From Gp6-AA40 sp050742535 (GTDB lineage: Bacteria; Acidobacteriota; Vicinamibacteria; Vicinamibacterales; UBA2999), in assembly GCA_050742535.1 (NCBI GenBank), contig JBOGIQ010000040.1, positions 1-27,312 on the forward strand: DNA of 27,312 nucleotides, given 5' to 3'. The number at the start of each line of letters is the position of its first letter. Position 1 is the first letter of the stretch. The position numbers and the translations under genes are program-made. Shown here piece by piece: positions 1-8,628 of this stretch. The notes under the pieces were generated by a model. That model saw only the letters and a list, made by a program, of their open reading frames with translations. It had not been told where the DNA came from and made no database searches.

Positions 1-704
1 CCGTTGCACGGCGAGAGCGCCTGATGATCGGCGTCGTGAACGCGGCGAAGGTCGTCAATATGCGGCGCGACGCGCAGCTGCGCGACGCGGTGCTGTCGTC
101 GGACCTGATTCTCGCCGACGGCTTCGCGGTGGTCGCGGCCGCGCGGGTACTGGGGCGACCGATCCCGGAACGGGTCCCCGGGATCGATCTGATGTGCGCC
201 ATCCTCGAGCGCGGCCGGTCGCGACGGTATCGCGTGTTCTGCCTGGGTGCCGCCGCCGATGTCCTCACGCTGACCGAGCGAGCCATCGCCGCGCGCTACC
301 CGGGCGTGGAACTGGTCGGCGGGCAGCACGGGTACTTCGCCACTGAGGACGAACCGCGCATCGCGGCCGCGATCCGGGCGTCGCGGGCCGACGTGCTCTT
401 CGTCGCCATGACATCGCCACGCAAGGAACAGTTTCTCGCCGCCTGGGGGCCTGCGCTCGACGTGCCGGTCTGCCACGGCGTCGGCGGCTCCTTCGACGTG
501 CTGGCGGGCAAAGTGCGGCGGGCTCCGGAGTCGTGGCAGCGCCTCGGTTTCGAGTGGCTGTATCGCGTGCTCCAGGAACCGCGGCGCCTGTGGAAGCGAT
601 ACCTCGTCACGAACTCGTTGTTCCTCGGCCTGCTCGTCGCCGAGCTCTGCCGCGGCGCGTCCGATCGGGTCTTCGCGTCGCATGCGGTCCGCCGCGCCCC
701 ATGA
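1..704 (+). CDS. WecG/TagA/CpsF-family glycosyltransferase, 5' end cut by the window edge
   Basis: This family (GT26) transfers a sugar, classically N-acetylmannosamine, from a UDP-sugar to an undecaprenyl-pyrophosphate-linked first sugar at the cytoplasmic face, making the second step of lipid-linked repeat-unit assembly. The hallmark block is present: an N-A-x-x-V-V segment, then ILADGF followed by the basic RPIPERVPGIDL stretch, and later a GVGGSFDVLAGKVRRAP block and a W-x-R-x-G-x-E-W-L-Y-R motif near the C-terminus. The reading frame is open to the first base (from position 3), and family members normally have about 30-40 residues before the N-A-x-x-V-V block. The ATG at 24 is therefore probably an internal Met and the real start lies upstream of the window. 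The stop overlaps the next start as ATGA, so the two are translationally coupled. Confidence 0.9.
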   Translation, partial: VARRERLMIGVVNAAKVVNMRRDAQLRDAVLSSDLILADGFAVVAAARVLGRPIPERVPGIDLMCAILERGRSRRYRVFCLGAAADVLTLTERAIAARYPGVELVGGQHGYFATEDEPRIAAAIRASRADVLFVAMTSPRKEQFLAAWGPALDVPVCHGVGGSFDVLAGKVRRAPESWQRLGFEWLYRVLQEPRRLWKRYLVTNSLFLGLLVAELCRGASDRVFASHAVRRAP

Positions 705-2209
705 TCAGGCTCACCGCGCTGTGGATGTTCGTCGCCGTGATGACCGTCTATGCGCGGCGCGACTGGTACGTCTCGCTGTGCGGACTGATCGTGATGATGG
801 CCGTCGTCGAGCACCCGGACATGCCGAAGACGATGTTCGGCATCCAGGGCTTGAATCCCTGGAATCTGCTGCTCATGGCCGTCGTGGCCGGATGGCTGGC
901 GGCACGAAAGCGCGAGGGCCTCGACTGGGACATGCCCCGCGGGGTCACCGTGCTGCTGCTGATCTACCTGGGCGTCGTCGTCATAGCGTTCACACGAATG
1001 ATGGTGGATCGCGCGCACATGCACGACTGGACCACGGCGTCCCTGGTGAGCGAGTACTTCATCAACCGCATCAAGTGGGTGATTCCAGGTCTCCTGCTGT
1101 TCATCGGCTGCCGCACGCGTCAGCGCTTCTACATGGCGATCGCTGCGGTGCTCGGCGTCTACGCGCTGCTCGGGCTCTATGTCATCAAGTGGATGCCGCT
1201 CGGGCTGCTGACGTCGGGAGACGAGCTCGAGCGGCGCGCACTGAAGATCCTGGTCAACGAGATCGGATACCACCGGGTGAACATGTCGATGATGCTCGCC
1301 GCGGCGAGCTGGGCCATCTTCGCGTCGCGGGCGTTGTTCCGCGACTGGCGGCAGCGGGCGTTGGTGATCTTCGCCGCCGCGATCGTGGTCTACGCGCAGG
1401 TGCTCACCGGCGGGCGCATGGGGTACGTGACGTGGGCGGCGATTGGACTCGTGCTGTGCTGCATCCGCGAGCGGGCACTGCTCGCTGCCGGTCCTGTGCT
1501 CGTTGCGGCACTCCTCGTTGCCGTGCCCGCGGCCGGCGAACGGATGCTCCAGGGATTCGATCCAAGCACCTTCGACTATGCCACCGGACGCGATTCGTAC
1601 GAGCTGCAGCGCAGCGGGCCGGAGCTGGCGACCGTTACGGCGGGGCGAACGCGCATCTGGCCGTTCGTGCAGGACAAGATCGCGGAAGCCCCCGTGGCGG
1701 GCCACGGCCTCCTGGCGATGCGGCGAACCGGTCTGGTCACGCTGCTCGCCGAAGATCTGGGTGAAGCCTTCGAACATCCGCACAACGCCTATCTGGAACT
1801 GCTGCTCGACAGCGGCGTCATCGGCGCGATCGCCATTCTGCCCTTCTATGCACTCGTCCTCTGGCGCGCGCTCCGCCTTTATGCCGACACGCGCAGTCCC
1901 GTGTTCGTCGCCACCGGCGGCATCGCCGCCGCGTTCGTCCTCGCCCTGCTCGTCGCGGGGATGGGCAGCCAGACGTTCTATCCGCGAGAAGGCGCGGTCG
2001 GCATGTGGTGCGCGATCGGCCTGTTGATGCGCGTCTGGGTGCAGCGAAGCCGCGTCCTCGGCGCACGGGCGGCGCAGCCGGCCGCACAGTTTCCGGGCGG
2101 GATCGTCTGGCCCGGTCCACCACGCAGTGAAACCGGACCACCGCTCAACCGCGCGACCGCCCAGGCGGCGGCGCCGGCGTTCGACTCGGATTTGTGGAGG
2201 GCGGCTTGA
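701..2209 (+). CDS. O-antigen ligase / Wzy-type polymerase, integral membrane protein
   Basis: A 502-residue polytopic inner-membrane protein, read here as the polymerase or ligase that joins lipid-linked repeat units in the periplasm. It has about ten hydrophobic segments. The C-terminal half carries the Wzy_C-like signature: a TGGRMGY segment after a membrane helix, a large periplasmic loop, GHGLLAMR, then E-H-P-H-N-A-Y-L-E around residues 356-364 followed directly by a helix starting LLDSGVIGAIAIL. The H-N-x-Y-L-E motif is typical of this superfamily. The ATG at 701 is chosen because it overlaps the upstream stop (ATGA) and starts with a hydrophobic segment; the frame stays open upstream to 533 but that part is a shadow of the previous gene. 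The soluble C-terminal tail of roughly 50 residues is Pro/Ala-rich. Polymerase and ligase cannot be separated by sequence. Confidence 0.87.
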   Translation: MIRLTALWMFVAVMTVYARRDWYVSLCGLIVMMAVVEHPDMPKTMFGIQGLNPWNLLLMAVVAGWLAARKREGLDWDMPRGVTVLLLIYLGVVVIAFTRMMVDRAHMHDWTTASLVSEYFINRIKWVIPGLLLFIGCRTRQRFYMAIAAVLGVYALLGLYVIKWMPLGLLTSGDELERRALKILVNEIGYHRVNMSMMLAAASWAIFASRALFRDWRQRALVIFAAAIVVYAQVLTGGRMGYVTWAAIGLVLCCIRERALLAAGPVLVAALLVAVPAAGERMLQGFDPSTFDYATGRDSYELQRSGPELATVTAGRTRIWPFVQDKIAEAPVAGHGLLAMRRTGLVTLLAEDLGEAFEHPHNAYLELLLDSGVIGAIAILPFYALVLWRALRLYADTRSPVFVATGGIAAAFVLALLVAGMGSQTFYPREGAVGMWCAIGLLMRVWVQRSRVLGARAAQPAAQFPGGIVWPGPPRSETGPPLNRATAQAAAPAFDSDLWRAA

Positions 2210-3195
2210 CCGGTGCCGCGCGCCAGCGGCTCGTCTACGTGATGGCGTCGAGTCATTCGGGATCGACGCTGCTTGCGCTGTTGCTGGCGAGCCACCCGGA
2301 GGTCACCACAATCGGGGAGCTGAACGCGAGCGCGATCGACGACCCGGATCGATATCGATGCTCGTGCGGAACGCTGATCCGCGAGTGCGAGTTCTGGCGG
2401 CGGATCGCCGAACGCATGGCCCGGCACGGGTTCCAGTTCGACGTGACACAGGCCGCGACCGACTATCGGGCCGGCGCGGGTCCCCTGACCAGGCGGTTGC
2501 TCGCACCCCTCCATCGCGGCCCGCTGCTCGAATGGTGCCGCGATGCGGTCCTGCATATGTCGCCGGCGTGGCGTCGTCGGTTGCCGGCACTTCAAGCGAG
2601 AAACGCGGCGCTGGCCGCCTGCGTCGCGGCGGAATCAAACGCCCGCGTCGTCGTCGACTCCTCGAAGGTCGGGCTGCGGCTGAAATTCCTCCTACGAAAT
2701 CCACTGCTCGATGTCCTCGTGCTCCGTCTCGTGCGCGACGGCCGCGCAGTCGCGCTCACCTACATGGATCCGGCGCGCTACGCGGACGCCACCGATCCGG
2801 CGATGCGCGGCGGAGGCTTCGGCGGCGCCAGGGACCGCGAGCGGATCGACATGACGGCGGCCGCCCGGCAGTGGCGCCGTGGGCAGGAGGAGGCCGAGGC
2901 GATTCTCCGTACCGTGCCGCGCGATCGATGGATGGACGTGCGCTACGAGACGTTGTGCCGCGAGCCCGAGGAGACGCTGTCACGACTGTTTCGGTTCGTC
3001 GGAGTGGATGCCGGCCGTCCGCGGAGGCTGTTCCGGCGAGCAGGCCGCCACGTTGTTGGCAACGGTATGCGCCTTGATTCAACCGAGGGTGTGCGGCTGG
3101 ACGACCGCTGGGCCACCGAGCTGGGGGTCAGCGAACGGCAGACGTTCGACGCGGTCGCCGGCGCCTGGAACCGCAGGCTGGGGTACCAGTCATGA
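2206..3195 (+). CDS. PAPS-dependent sulfotransferase
   Basis: A cytoplasmic sulfotransferase, predicted to move sulfate from 3'-phosphoadenosine-5'-phosphosulfate to a sugar hydroxyl of the repeat unit. The 5'-phosphosulfate-binding loop is S-S-H-S-G-S-T-L at residues 15-22, with the E-L-N after it. A C-x-C-G-x6-C-x-F-W signature follows at residues 52-64, a pattern common in bacterial carbohydrate sulfotransferases. The 3'-phosphate region is L-R-L-V-R-D-G-R-A-V, and a late R-Y-E-x-L-C-R-E-P-E-E-T-L-S-R-L-F segment is also typical. I place the start at TTG 2206, which overlaps the polymerase stop as TTGA and has a strong GGAGG at 2196-2200 five bases upstream. A GTG at 2194 would put the start inside that Shine-Dalgarno. 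Product is 329 residues. Sulfation would add negative charge to the polymer. Confidence 0.9.
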   Translation: MTGAARQRLVYVMASSHSGSTLLALLLASHPEVTTIGELNASAIDDPDRYRCSCGTLIRECEFWRRIAERMARHGFQFDVTQAATDYRAGAGPLTRRLLAPLHRGPLLEWCRDAVLHMSPAWRRRLPALQARNAALAACVAAESNARVVVDSSKVGLRLKFLLRNPLLDVLVLRLVRDGRAVALTYMDPARYADATDPAMRGGGFGGARDRERIDMTAAARQWRRGQEEAEAILRTVPRDRWMDVRYETLCREPEETLSRLFRFVGVDAGRPRRLFRRAGRHVVGNGMRLDSTEGVRLDDRWATELGVSERQTFDAVAGAWNRRLGYQS

Positions 3196-4346
3196 ACCTA
3201 GCTGCGATCAGCGCCGCGCCGTTGAACATCTGCGTGGTGTCACACCAGGCGTACGGCGCGCTGACGGAGTCGGGCGGACACATCGGCGGCGTCGAACGAC
3301 AGACGGCCCTGCTCGCCCGCTGGCTCGCGGCGCGCGGGCATCGCGTCTCGATGATTACGTGGGACGAAGGGGGCGCGGACGGCATCGCCTCGGGCGGCGT
3401 GGCAACGATTCCCCTGTGCCGCGAGGACGCGGGCTGGCCGGGCGCGCGATTCGTCCATCCACGGTGGACCTCGCTCGTCGGCGCGCTGCGCGCTGCGGAT
3501 GCCGCGCTCTACTACCACAACTGCGCCGAATATGTGACGGGCCAGATCGCGTTGTGGTGCCGCGCGCGCGGACGCAAGTTTGTCTATTCCGCCGCGTCGA
3601 ATGCAGATTGTGACGCCCGCCTCCCGTTCCTGGCGACACGGCGCGAGCGGATCCTCTACCGAATCGGCCTCCGCCGCGCCGACCGGATCGTCGTGCAGAC
3701 GGAAACGCAGAGACGGCTGCTCAAGGCAGGCTTCGGCCTCGACGCCGTCACGATTCCGATGCCGTGCGCGGCACCTGGTCCACTGTCCGCGGAGCTGCCC
3801 GGCCGGACAGGCCGGCACCGTGTCGTCTGGATCGGGCGACTGTGCACGGTGAAGCGCCCAGATCTGTTCCTCGACCTGGCCGACCGCTGCCGCGATCTGA
3901 TCTTCGACCTCGTTGGGCCCGACGATGGCTCGTCCTATGCCCGCGGTGTTCTGGCGCGCGCGACGTCCATGGCGAATGTGCGCGTGCGTGGCAGCCTCAC
4001 CCATGCGGCGGTTCTCGGCCTGCTCGACGAAACACTGTGTCTGTGCTGCACCTCGGAGATCGAGGGATTCCCGAACACGTTCGTCGAGGCCTGGAGCCGC
4101 GGCGTTCCAACGCTCTCGACGTTCGATCCGGACGGCGTCATCGAGCGCCACGGCCTCGGCGCGATTGCCGCGGGAGTCGACGAGCTCCCGGTGCGCCTGC
4201 GGTGCCTGCTCGGACCGGGTGAATGGAACCGCGCGTCGACGAACGCGTACCGGTACTACCGGGACGCGCACACGATCGAGGCCACGCTGCCGCGGCTGGA
4301 AACGGTCTTCCAGGACGTCCTCGCGGGACAGGCGGGGCCGCAATGA
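3192..4346 (+). CDS. GT4-family glycosyltransferase
   Basis: A retaining GT-B glycosyltransferase of 384 residues that would add one sugar of the repeat unit in the cytoplasm. The N-terminal domain has a G-G-x-x-G-G-V-E-R-Q nucleotide-sugar/acceptor loop at about residues 28-37. The C-terminal domain starts with VVWIGRLCTVKRPDLFLDLA near 211-230, the usual Arg/Lys phosphate-binding region. The E-x7-E motif is E291 to E299 in SEIEGFPNTFVEAWSRGVP. Start and upstream stop overlap as ATGA, and the gene's own stop overlaps the next start the same way, so it sits in the middle of a coupled operon. Donor and acceptor cannot be read from sequence. The region between the domains includes several Cys residues, which is unremarkable for a cytoplasmic protein. 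Confidence 0.9.
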   Translation: MNLAAISAAPLNICVVSHQAYGALTESGGHIGGVERQTALLARWLAARGHRVSMITWDEGGADGIASGGVATIPLCREDAGWPGARFVHPRWTSLVGALRAADAALYYHNCAEYVTGQIALWCRARGRKFVYSAASNADCDARLPFLATRRERILYRIGLRRADRIVVQTETQRRLLKAGFGLDAVTIPMPCAAPGPLSAELPGRTGRHRVVWIGRLCTVKRPDLFLDLADRCRDLIFDLVGPDDGSSYARGVLARATSMANVRVRGSLTHAAVLGLLDETLCLCCTSEIEGFPNTFVEAWSRGVPTLSTFDPDGVIERHGLGAIAAGVDELPVRLRCLLGPGEWNRASTNAYRYYRDAHTIEATLPRLETVFQDVLAGQAGPQ

Positions 4347-5626
4347 CAACGCCGCTCACGGCGGTCGCGGATCGTGCGGTGCCCGGCGTGGTGCAGCCGT
4401 CCGTCGGGCCGAGCGTCGCACCGCGGTCCATGCCCTATCCATATCGGGCGATGCTTGCCATCTGCAGCGATCTCGACGAGACCTGCGACCTCGACACATA
4501 CGTGGAGACGCTTCGGTTCCTGAATACCACCAGCGCGCGGCGATACGGGAAGGGAATGGGGCTCGAAACCGGCGATTCGATCTACTTCGACATGCCGGCG
4601 GGTCACGTGTCCTACTGGAATAGCGACGATCGCGGTCGCGCGACGATCCGCACGCTCATCCAATCTGGTCACATCGACTGCCTGCATTCGTTCGGGGATC
4701 TTGCCGACACCCGCGCCCATGCCGGCCGCGCCCTGGAGGAACTGGATCGGCATGGGTGCGGACTCGAGGTGTGGATCGATCACGCCGTCGCGCCGTCGAA
4801 CCTGGGCGCCGACATCATGCGCGGGTACGGCGACGTGCCCGGCGCCGCGGCATACCACGCCGACCTGAGCTGCGCGTTCGGGATTCACTACGTGTGGCGG
4901 GGTCGCGTCACCAGCGTCATTGGACAGGAAGTTCCACGCCGCCTGGGCCGGATCTTCCGTTTTCAGCATCCATTTGCGTCTGCCCGAACCGTCGGCAAGG
5001 AAGCGGCGAAGGGCGCACTGGCGCGCGCCGGCAACCGCCGCTACCAGATGCATGCGCCGAATCAGGTGCTCGAGACGGCAGTGCTGCGGGACGGTCGGAT
5101 CGTCGAAGAGTTCCTGCGCTCCAATCCGCACTGGGGCGGAATCAGCTGCGGTGACACGGCCGCCGGACTCGGCGATGTGCTCGACACGACAGCCCCCGCG
5201 TTGATCGCGCGCGGCGCGTGCGCAGTCTTGTACACACATCTTGGCAAGAGCTCCGATCCGCGCCGCCCGCTCACGCCGCGGACGATCGCCGCGCTCCGGC
5301 GCCTCAAAGACCTTGAGGCCGCAGGCAAGCTTCTCGTCACGACGACGCGGCGGCTGCTGGGGTACCGGCGCGCCGTACGCGGCGTGAAGTGGTCGGCTAC
5401 CGCGGACGGTGGGGGCGTTCGCATCGACATCGATACGCGAGGTACGCGGCCCGTCCTGCGGCGTCGCGATCTCGACGGGCTGACCTTCTACGTGCCGAAT
5501 CCGGCATCGGCCGCGATCGCCGTCGACGGCACGCCGTTGAAGCTGATCCGACGCAACGGGCCTGACCAGACTGGACGCGGCAGCGTCGGGGTGCCGTGGA
5601 CGCGGCTGGAGTTCCCGGCGCTATGA
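4343..5626 (+). CDS. divergent polysaccharide deacetylase-like (CE4/NodB-fold) protein
   Basis: A 427-residue protein without signal peptide or membrane segment. The core resembles the (beta/alpha)7 metal-dependent deacetylase fold: an early acidic strand SDLDET at 42-47 (motif 1, normally TFDD), then H-I-D-C-L-H-S-F-G-D around 110-119 in the place of the H-x-x-x-H metal motif, W-I-D-H at 144-147, Y-H-A-D-L at 171-175, and T-H-L-G-K near 298-302. These His/Asp residues could hold a metal. The block spacing differs from ordinary CE4 enzymes, and about 90 C-terminal residues after the barrel look like a small beta domain. It overlaps both neighbours as ATGA. A role in de-acetylating a lipid-linked sugar is inferred from context; the activity is not certain. 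Confidence 0.62.
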   Translation: MTTPLTAVADRAVPGVVQPSVGPSVAPRSMPYPYRAMLAICSDLDETCDLDTYVETLRFLNTTSARRYGKGMGLETGDSIYFDMPAGHVSYWNSDDRGRATIRTLIQSGHIDCLHSFGDLADTRAHAGRALEELDRHGCGLEVWIDHAVAPSNLGADIMRGYGDVPGAAAYHADLSCAFGIHYVWRGRVTSVIGQEVPRRLGRIFRFQHPFASARTVGKEAAKGALARAGNRRYQMHAPNQVLETAVLRDGRIVEEFLRSNPHWGGISCGDTAAGLGDVLDTTAPALIARGACAVLYTHLGKSSDPRRPLTPRTIAALRRLKDLEAAGKLLVTTTRRLLGYRRAVRGVKWSATADGGGVRIDIDTRGTRPVLRRRDLDGLTFYVPNPASAAIAVDGTPLKLIRRNGPDQTGRGSVGVPWTRLEFPAL

Positions 5627-6909
5627 CCACGAACGCACGGGGGGGAAAGCAAGTCGCCCTGCGCGGCGCGCTTCGGGCCGGTATGCATCTGTATCTGCGC
5701 GCGCTGCAGATCGCACGCGTGCGCGGGCGGCGGACCCGCGCGGCGACCGGCGGACACGACGTGCTGATCACAGCGCACTACGCGTCGGCGGGCTGGGGCC
5801 GCGCGCTTCTCGCGCCGCTCGCCGCCTCACTCCGATGCCGACGGCTGCGTCTCGTCGCCACCGCGCCCGACCCGGGCGTTCCCGGTCTCGAAGTGGTTGC
5901 ACCGCCGCGGTGGCTCCGTGCCGTGTGCGGCGCCACGGTCGCGCGGCTCATGACGTTCGTTGCCGTTGCCGTACGAACACGTCCGGACGTCGTCGGCGGC
6001 GTCCACCTGCTGCTGAATGGGTTGACGGCGGCACTTGCCGCGCGGCTCGCCGGCGCGCGTGCCATGTACATCTGCGTCGGCGGTCCGAGCGAGCTCGTCG
6101 GAGGCGGCATCCACAGCGAAAACCGCCTCTTCGGCCGGCTCGCTGCGGCCGATTCCCGCGTCGAACACCAACTGCTCGAGGCGACCAGGGCGTTCGACCT
6201 GATCGTCACGATGGGCAGCTCGGCGCAGAAGTTTTTCCGCACTCGCGTGGCCGAACCACGGTGCGAGGTGATCCCGAGTGGTGTGGACGCTGACGTCTAT
6301 CTTCCCGGCCGCGAACCGCGCGACGTCGACCTCATCGTCGTCGCTCGTCTGGTGCCCATCAAGAGGCTCGACCTCTTCCTGCAGGTGGTGCGACTCGTCG
6401 TCAGCGAAGTGCCGGACGTACGCGCCGTGATTATCGGCGACGGGCCGCTTCACGCCAGCCTGGAGGCGCAGGCGGCGGCGCTCAACATCGCCGGCCACGT
6501 GACGTTCCGGCGCGGCGAGCCGGAGGTCGCGCCCTGGCTGCGGCGCGCGAAGGTGTTCCTCCTCACGTCCGATACGGAGGGCGTGTCGATCTCGATGATT
6601 GAAGCGATGGCTTGCGGGACCGTGCCCGTCGTCTCGAACGTCGGCGACCTCGCAGACGCGGTGACGAACGGACGGAACGGGGTCCTCGTCGACGACCGAT
6701 CTCCAGAGGCGTTCGCACGCGCTGCGGTGCCGTTGTTGCAGGACCCGGCGCGCTGGAACGACATGTCCTCCGCCGCCCGCGCAGCGGCACTCCGGTTCGA
6801 CCGCCGGGCGATCGCAAGGCGATGGGACGAGGCGTTGACACCGACGGCCGGACGCGAGGTCCGCGGTCTTCGGAAAGAAAGGGAACAATGGGCAGAAAAG
6901 TACTCGTGA
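5623..6909 (+). CDS. GT4-family glycosyltransferase
   Basis: Second GT4 of the operon, 428 residues, GT-B fold. The C-terminal donor domain reads DLIVVARLVPIKRLDLFL near 235-253 (R-x-x-x-x-K phosphate contacts), IGDGPL near 271-276, and the E-x7-E pair E319 and E327 in SDTEGVSISMIEAMACG. The N-terminal domain has a basic start and an ALLAPLAASL helix, then a C-V-G-G-P-S-E segment. The start is taken at ATG 5623 because it overlaps the previous stop as ATGA; a start at 5596 would add only shadow sequence. The 3' end overlaps the next gene by 22 bases, where a GGGA just before its ATG can serve as ribosome binding site. Acceptor and donor are unknown. Confidence 0.9.
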   Translation: MTTNARGGKQVALRGALRAGMHLYLRALQIARVRGRRTRAATGGHDVLITAHYASAGWGRALLAPLAASLRCRRLRLVATAPDPGVPGLEVVAPPRWLRAVCGATVARLMTFVAVAVRTRPDVVGGVHLLLNGLTAALAARLAGARAMYICVGGPSELVGGGIHSENRLFGRLAAADSRVEHQLLEATRAFDLIVTMGSSAQKFFRTRVAEPRCEVIPSGVDADVYLPGREPRDVDLIVVARLVPIKRLDLFLQVVRLVVSEVPDVRAVIIGDGPLHASLEAQAAALNIAGHVTFRRGEPEVAPWLRRAKVFLLTSDTEGVSISMIEAMACGTVPVVSNVGDLADAVTNGRNGVLVDDRSPEAFARAAVPLLQDPARWNDMSSAARAAALRFDRRAIARRWDEALTPTAGREVRGLRKEREQWAEKYS

Positions 6910-7868
6910 CGGGGGCCGGAGGCTTCATTGCGAGCCATCTTGTCGAGCGACTCGTACTCCGTGGCGACAGCGTGCGCGCGTTGGTGCACTACAACTCCGC
7001 GAACCACTGGTTCAATCTCGACGAGGTCGATCCTGAGTACCTGCGCGAAGTGGAGGTCGTCCCCGGCGATGTCACCGACGCCGACGTCATGCAGCGAGCC
7101 GTAAGCGGGATTGACGCCGTCTTCCATCTCGCGGCGCTGATCGGCATTCCGTACTCGTACATGGCGCCGCGTTCCTACGTTCAGGTGAACGTCGTCGGAA
7201 CGATGACCGTTGCGCAGGCGTGTCTCAACGCGGGCGTCGGACGCCTGGTCCACGTCTCGACCAGCGAAGCGTACGGGTCGGCACAGTACGTGCCCATGGA
7301 TGAGCGACACCCGTTGCAGGCGCAGTCACCGTATTCGGCGACGAAGATCGCCGCCGACAAGATGATCGAGAGCTACTGGCACAGCTTCGGGCTCCCCGCG
7401 TGCATCGTGCGCCCGTTCAACACCTACGGCCCGCGTCAGAGCGCGCGAGCCATCGTCCCGACGATCATCACGCAGGCGCTCGCGGGCGACGAGATCAGCC
7501 TCGGCAGCACGACGCCGATACGCGACCTCACCTATGTGACCGACACCGCCGATGGCCTCATCGCCGCGGCCGGGTCGACCGAAGGCGTCGGTCAGACAGT
7601 CAACCTGGGATCGGGCCAGGGCGTGTCGATCGCGGAGCTGGTGGACGTCGTCGGACAGCTGATCGGCCGGCGCCTGCACGTGCGCACCGACGCGCGGCGC
7701 CTCCGGCCCGCCACCAGCGAGGTCGATCGACTGATCAGCGACAACTCGAAGGCCGGCACGGTGCTCGGCTGGCGTCCACGCGTCACACTGCAAACAGGGC
7801 TCGAGCGGACCATCGAATACCTCGAGCGCCGTCTCTCCAGCTACAAGGTCAAGGAATATGTCGTCTGA
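6888..7868 (+). CDS. NAD(P)-dependent nucleotide-sugar 4,6-dehydratase, LegB-like (extended SDR)
   Basis: This 326-residue extended short-chain dehydrogenase would convert an NDP-hexose or NDP-HexNAc to its 4-keto-6-deoxy form. The Rossmann motif is G-A-G-G-F-I-A at 9-15. Catalytic residues are S-T-S-E at 124-127 and Y149-x-x-x-K153 in PYSATK; the S/T-x-E arrangement is that of 4,6-dehydratases. The string HLAALIGIPYSY, the FNTYGPRQSARAIVPTIITQ block and IRDLTYVTDT closely follow the LegB family, which acts on a GlcNAc nucleotide in legionaminic acid synthesis. No other legionaminic acid genes (such as a LegI-type synthase or CMP transferase) are in the window, so the true end product is open. 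The neighbouring nucleotidyltransferase and reductase complete a three-step sugar pathway. ATG 6888 overlaps the upstream GT4 gene. Confidence 0.88.
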   Translation: MGRKVLVTGAGGFIASHLVERLVLRGDSVRALVHYNSANHWFNLDEVDPEYLREVEVVPGDVTDADVMQRAVSGIDAVFHLAALIGIPYSYMAPRSYVQVNVVGTMTVAQACLNAGVGRLVHVSTSEAYGSAQYVPMDERHPLQAQSPYSATKIAADKMIESYWHSFGLPACIVRPFNTYGPRQSARAIVPTIITQALAGDEISLGSTTPIRDLTYVTDTADGLIAAAGSTEGVGQTVNLGSGQGVSIAELVDVVGQLIGRRLHVRTDARRLRPATSEVDRLISDNSKAGTVLGWRPRVTLQTGLERTIEYLERRLSSYKVKEYVV

Positions 7869-8628
7869 ATCACCAGCGTCGGCCTCGGTGCTGGCGGCGC
7901 CAACCTGCTCCGACGTGACCGCGGCGATCCTCGCCGGCGGCGAAGGCACGCGGCTGCGGCCGCTGACCACGGTCTTTCCGAAGCCGCTGGTGCCAATCGC
8001 GGATAAGCCGGTCATCGAAATCCTGCTGCGCCGGCTTGCCGCTCACCGTTTCCGGAACGTGACGCTCTGCACTGGTTATCTCGCCGAGCTGATCATGGCG
8101 GTCTGCGGCAACGGCAGCCAGTACGGGCTTTCGATTGATTACGTCCGTGAGGAGAACAAACTCGGCACCGCGGGACCGCTGACGCTTCTGCAGAACCCGA
8201 CCGATCCGCTCTTCGTGATGAACGGCGATCTGCTGACGACGCTCGATTTCGGCGCGATGCTGGACCACCACGTTCGCACCGGCGCGGCGGCGACCATCGC
8301 CGTGACGACGCGCACGGTGAAGATCGACTTCGGCGTCATCGAGAGCGCGCGCGACGGCCGCTTCACGCGCTACATCGAAAAGCCGACCATGGATCTGCAC
8401 GTCAGCATGGGCGCATATGTTCTCGCGCGCAGGGTGCTGGAGCACCTCGAGCCGGGACGGCGGATGGACATGCCCGATCTGATCACGCGCATCGCCGAAT
8501 CGGGTGAACGCGTGTCCTGCTTCAACAGCGACTGCTACTGGATCGATATCGGCCGCATGGAGGACTACGGAACCGCCCAGGAACAGTTTGCGAAGGAGCC
8601 GGAACGGTTTCTGAACGACATGCCATGA
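7858..8628 (+). CDS. sugar-1-phosphate nucleotidyltransferase
   Basis: A 256-residue NTP-transferase that would activate a sugar-1-phosphate to an NDP-sugar. The signature A-I-L-A-G-G-E-G-T-R-L-R-P-L-T runs from residue 23 to 37, followed by F-P-K-P-L-V-P-I with the conserved Lys. The metal ligands are D124 in NGD and D230 in YWIDIG. Length matches the short single-domain RmlA-like/GDP-mannose pyrophosphorylase-like group, with no left-handed beta-helix acyltransferase domain. About 18 residues precede the catalytic core, so a slightly later start is possible. It overlaps the dehydratase by 11 bases, with AAGG just upstream of ATG 7858. Given the LegB-like dehydratase and Rmd-like reductase on either side, a GDP- or UDP-sugar is likely, but the base specificity is not readable. 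Confidence 0.88.
   Translation: MSSESPASASVLAAPTCSDVTAAILAGGEGTRLRPLTTVFPKPLVPIADKPVIEILLRRLAAHRFRNVTLCTGYLAELIMAVCGNGSQYGLSIDYVREENKLGTAGPLTLLQNPTDPLFVMNGDLLTTLDFGAMLDHHVRTGAAATIAVTTRTVKIDFGVIESARDGRFTRYIEKPTMDLHVSMGAYVLARRVLEHLEPGRRMDMPDLITRIAESGERVSCFNSDCYWIDIGRMEDYGTAQEQFAKEPERFLNDMP

Noticed and set aside
296..1783. Long antisense open frame of 495 codons opposite the WecG-type and polymerase genes
   Set aside because: Composition is that of a GC-rich shadow frame (His, Arg, Gln rich), with no motif or hydrophobic core. The + strand genes here have clear family signatures.
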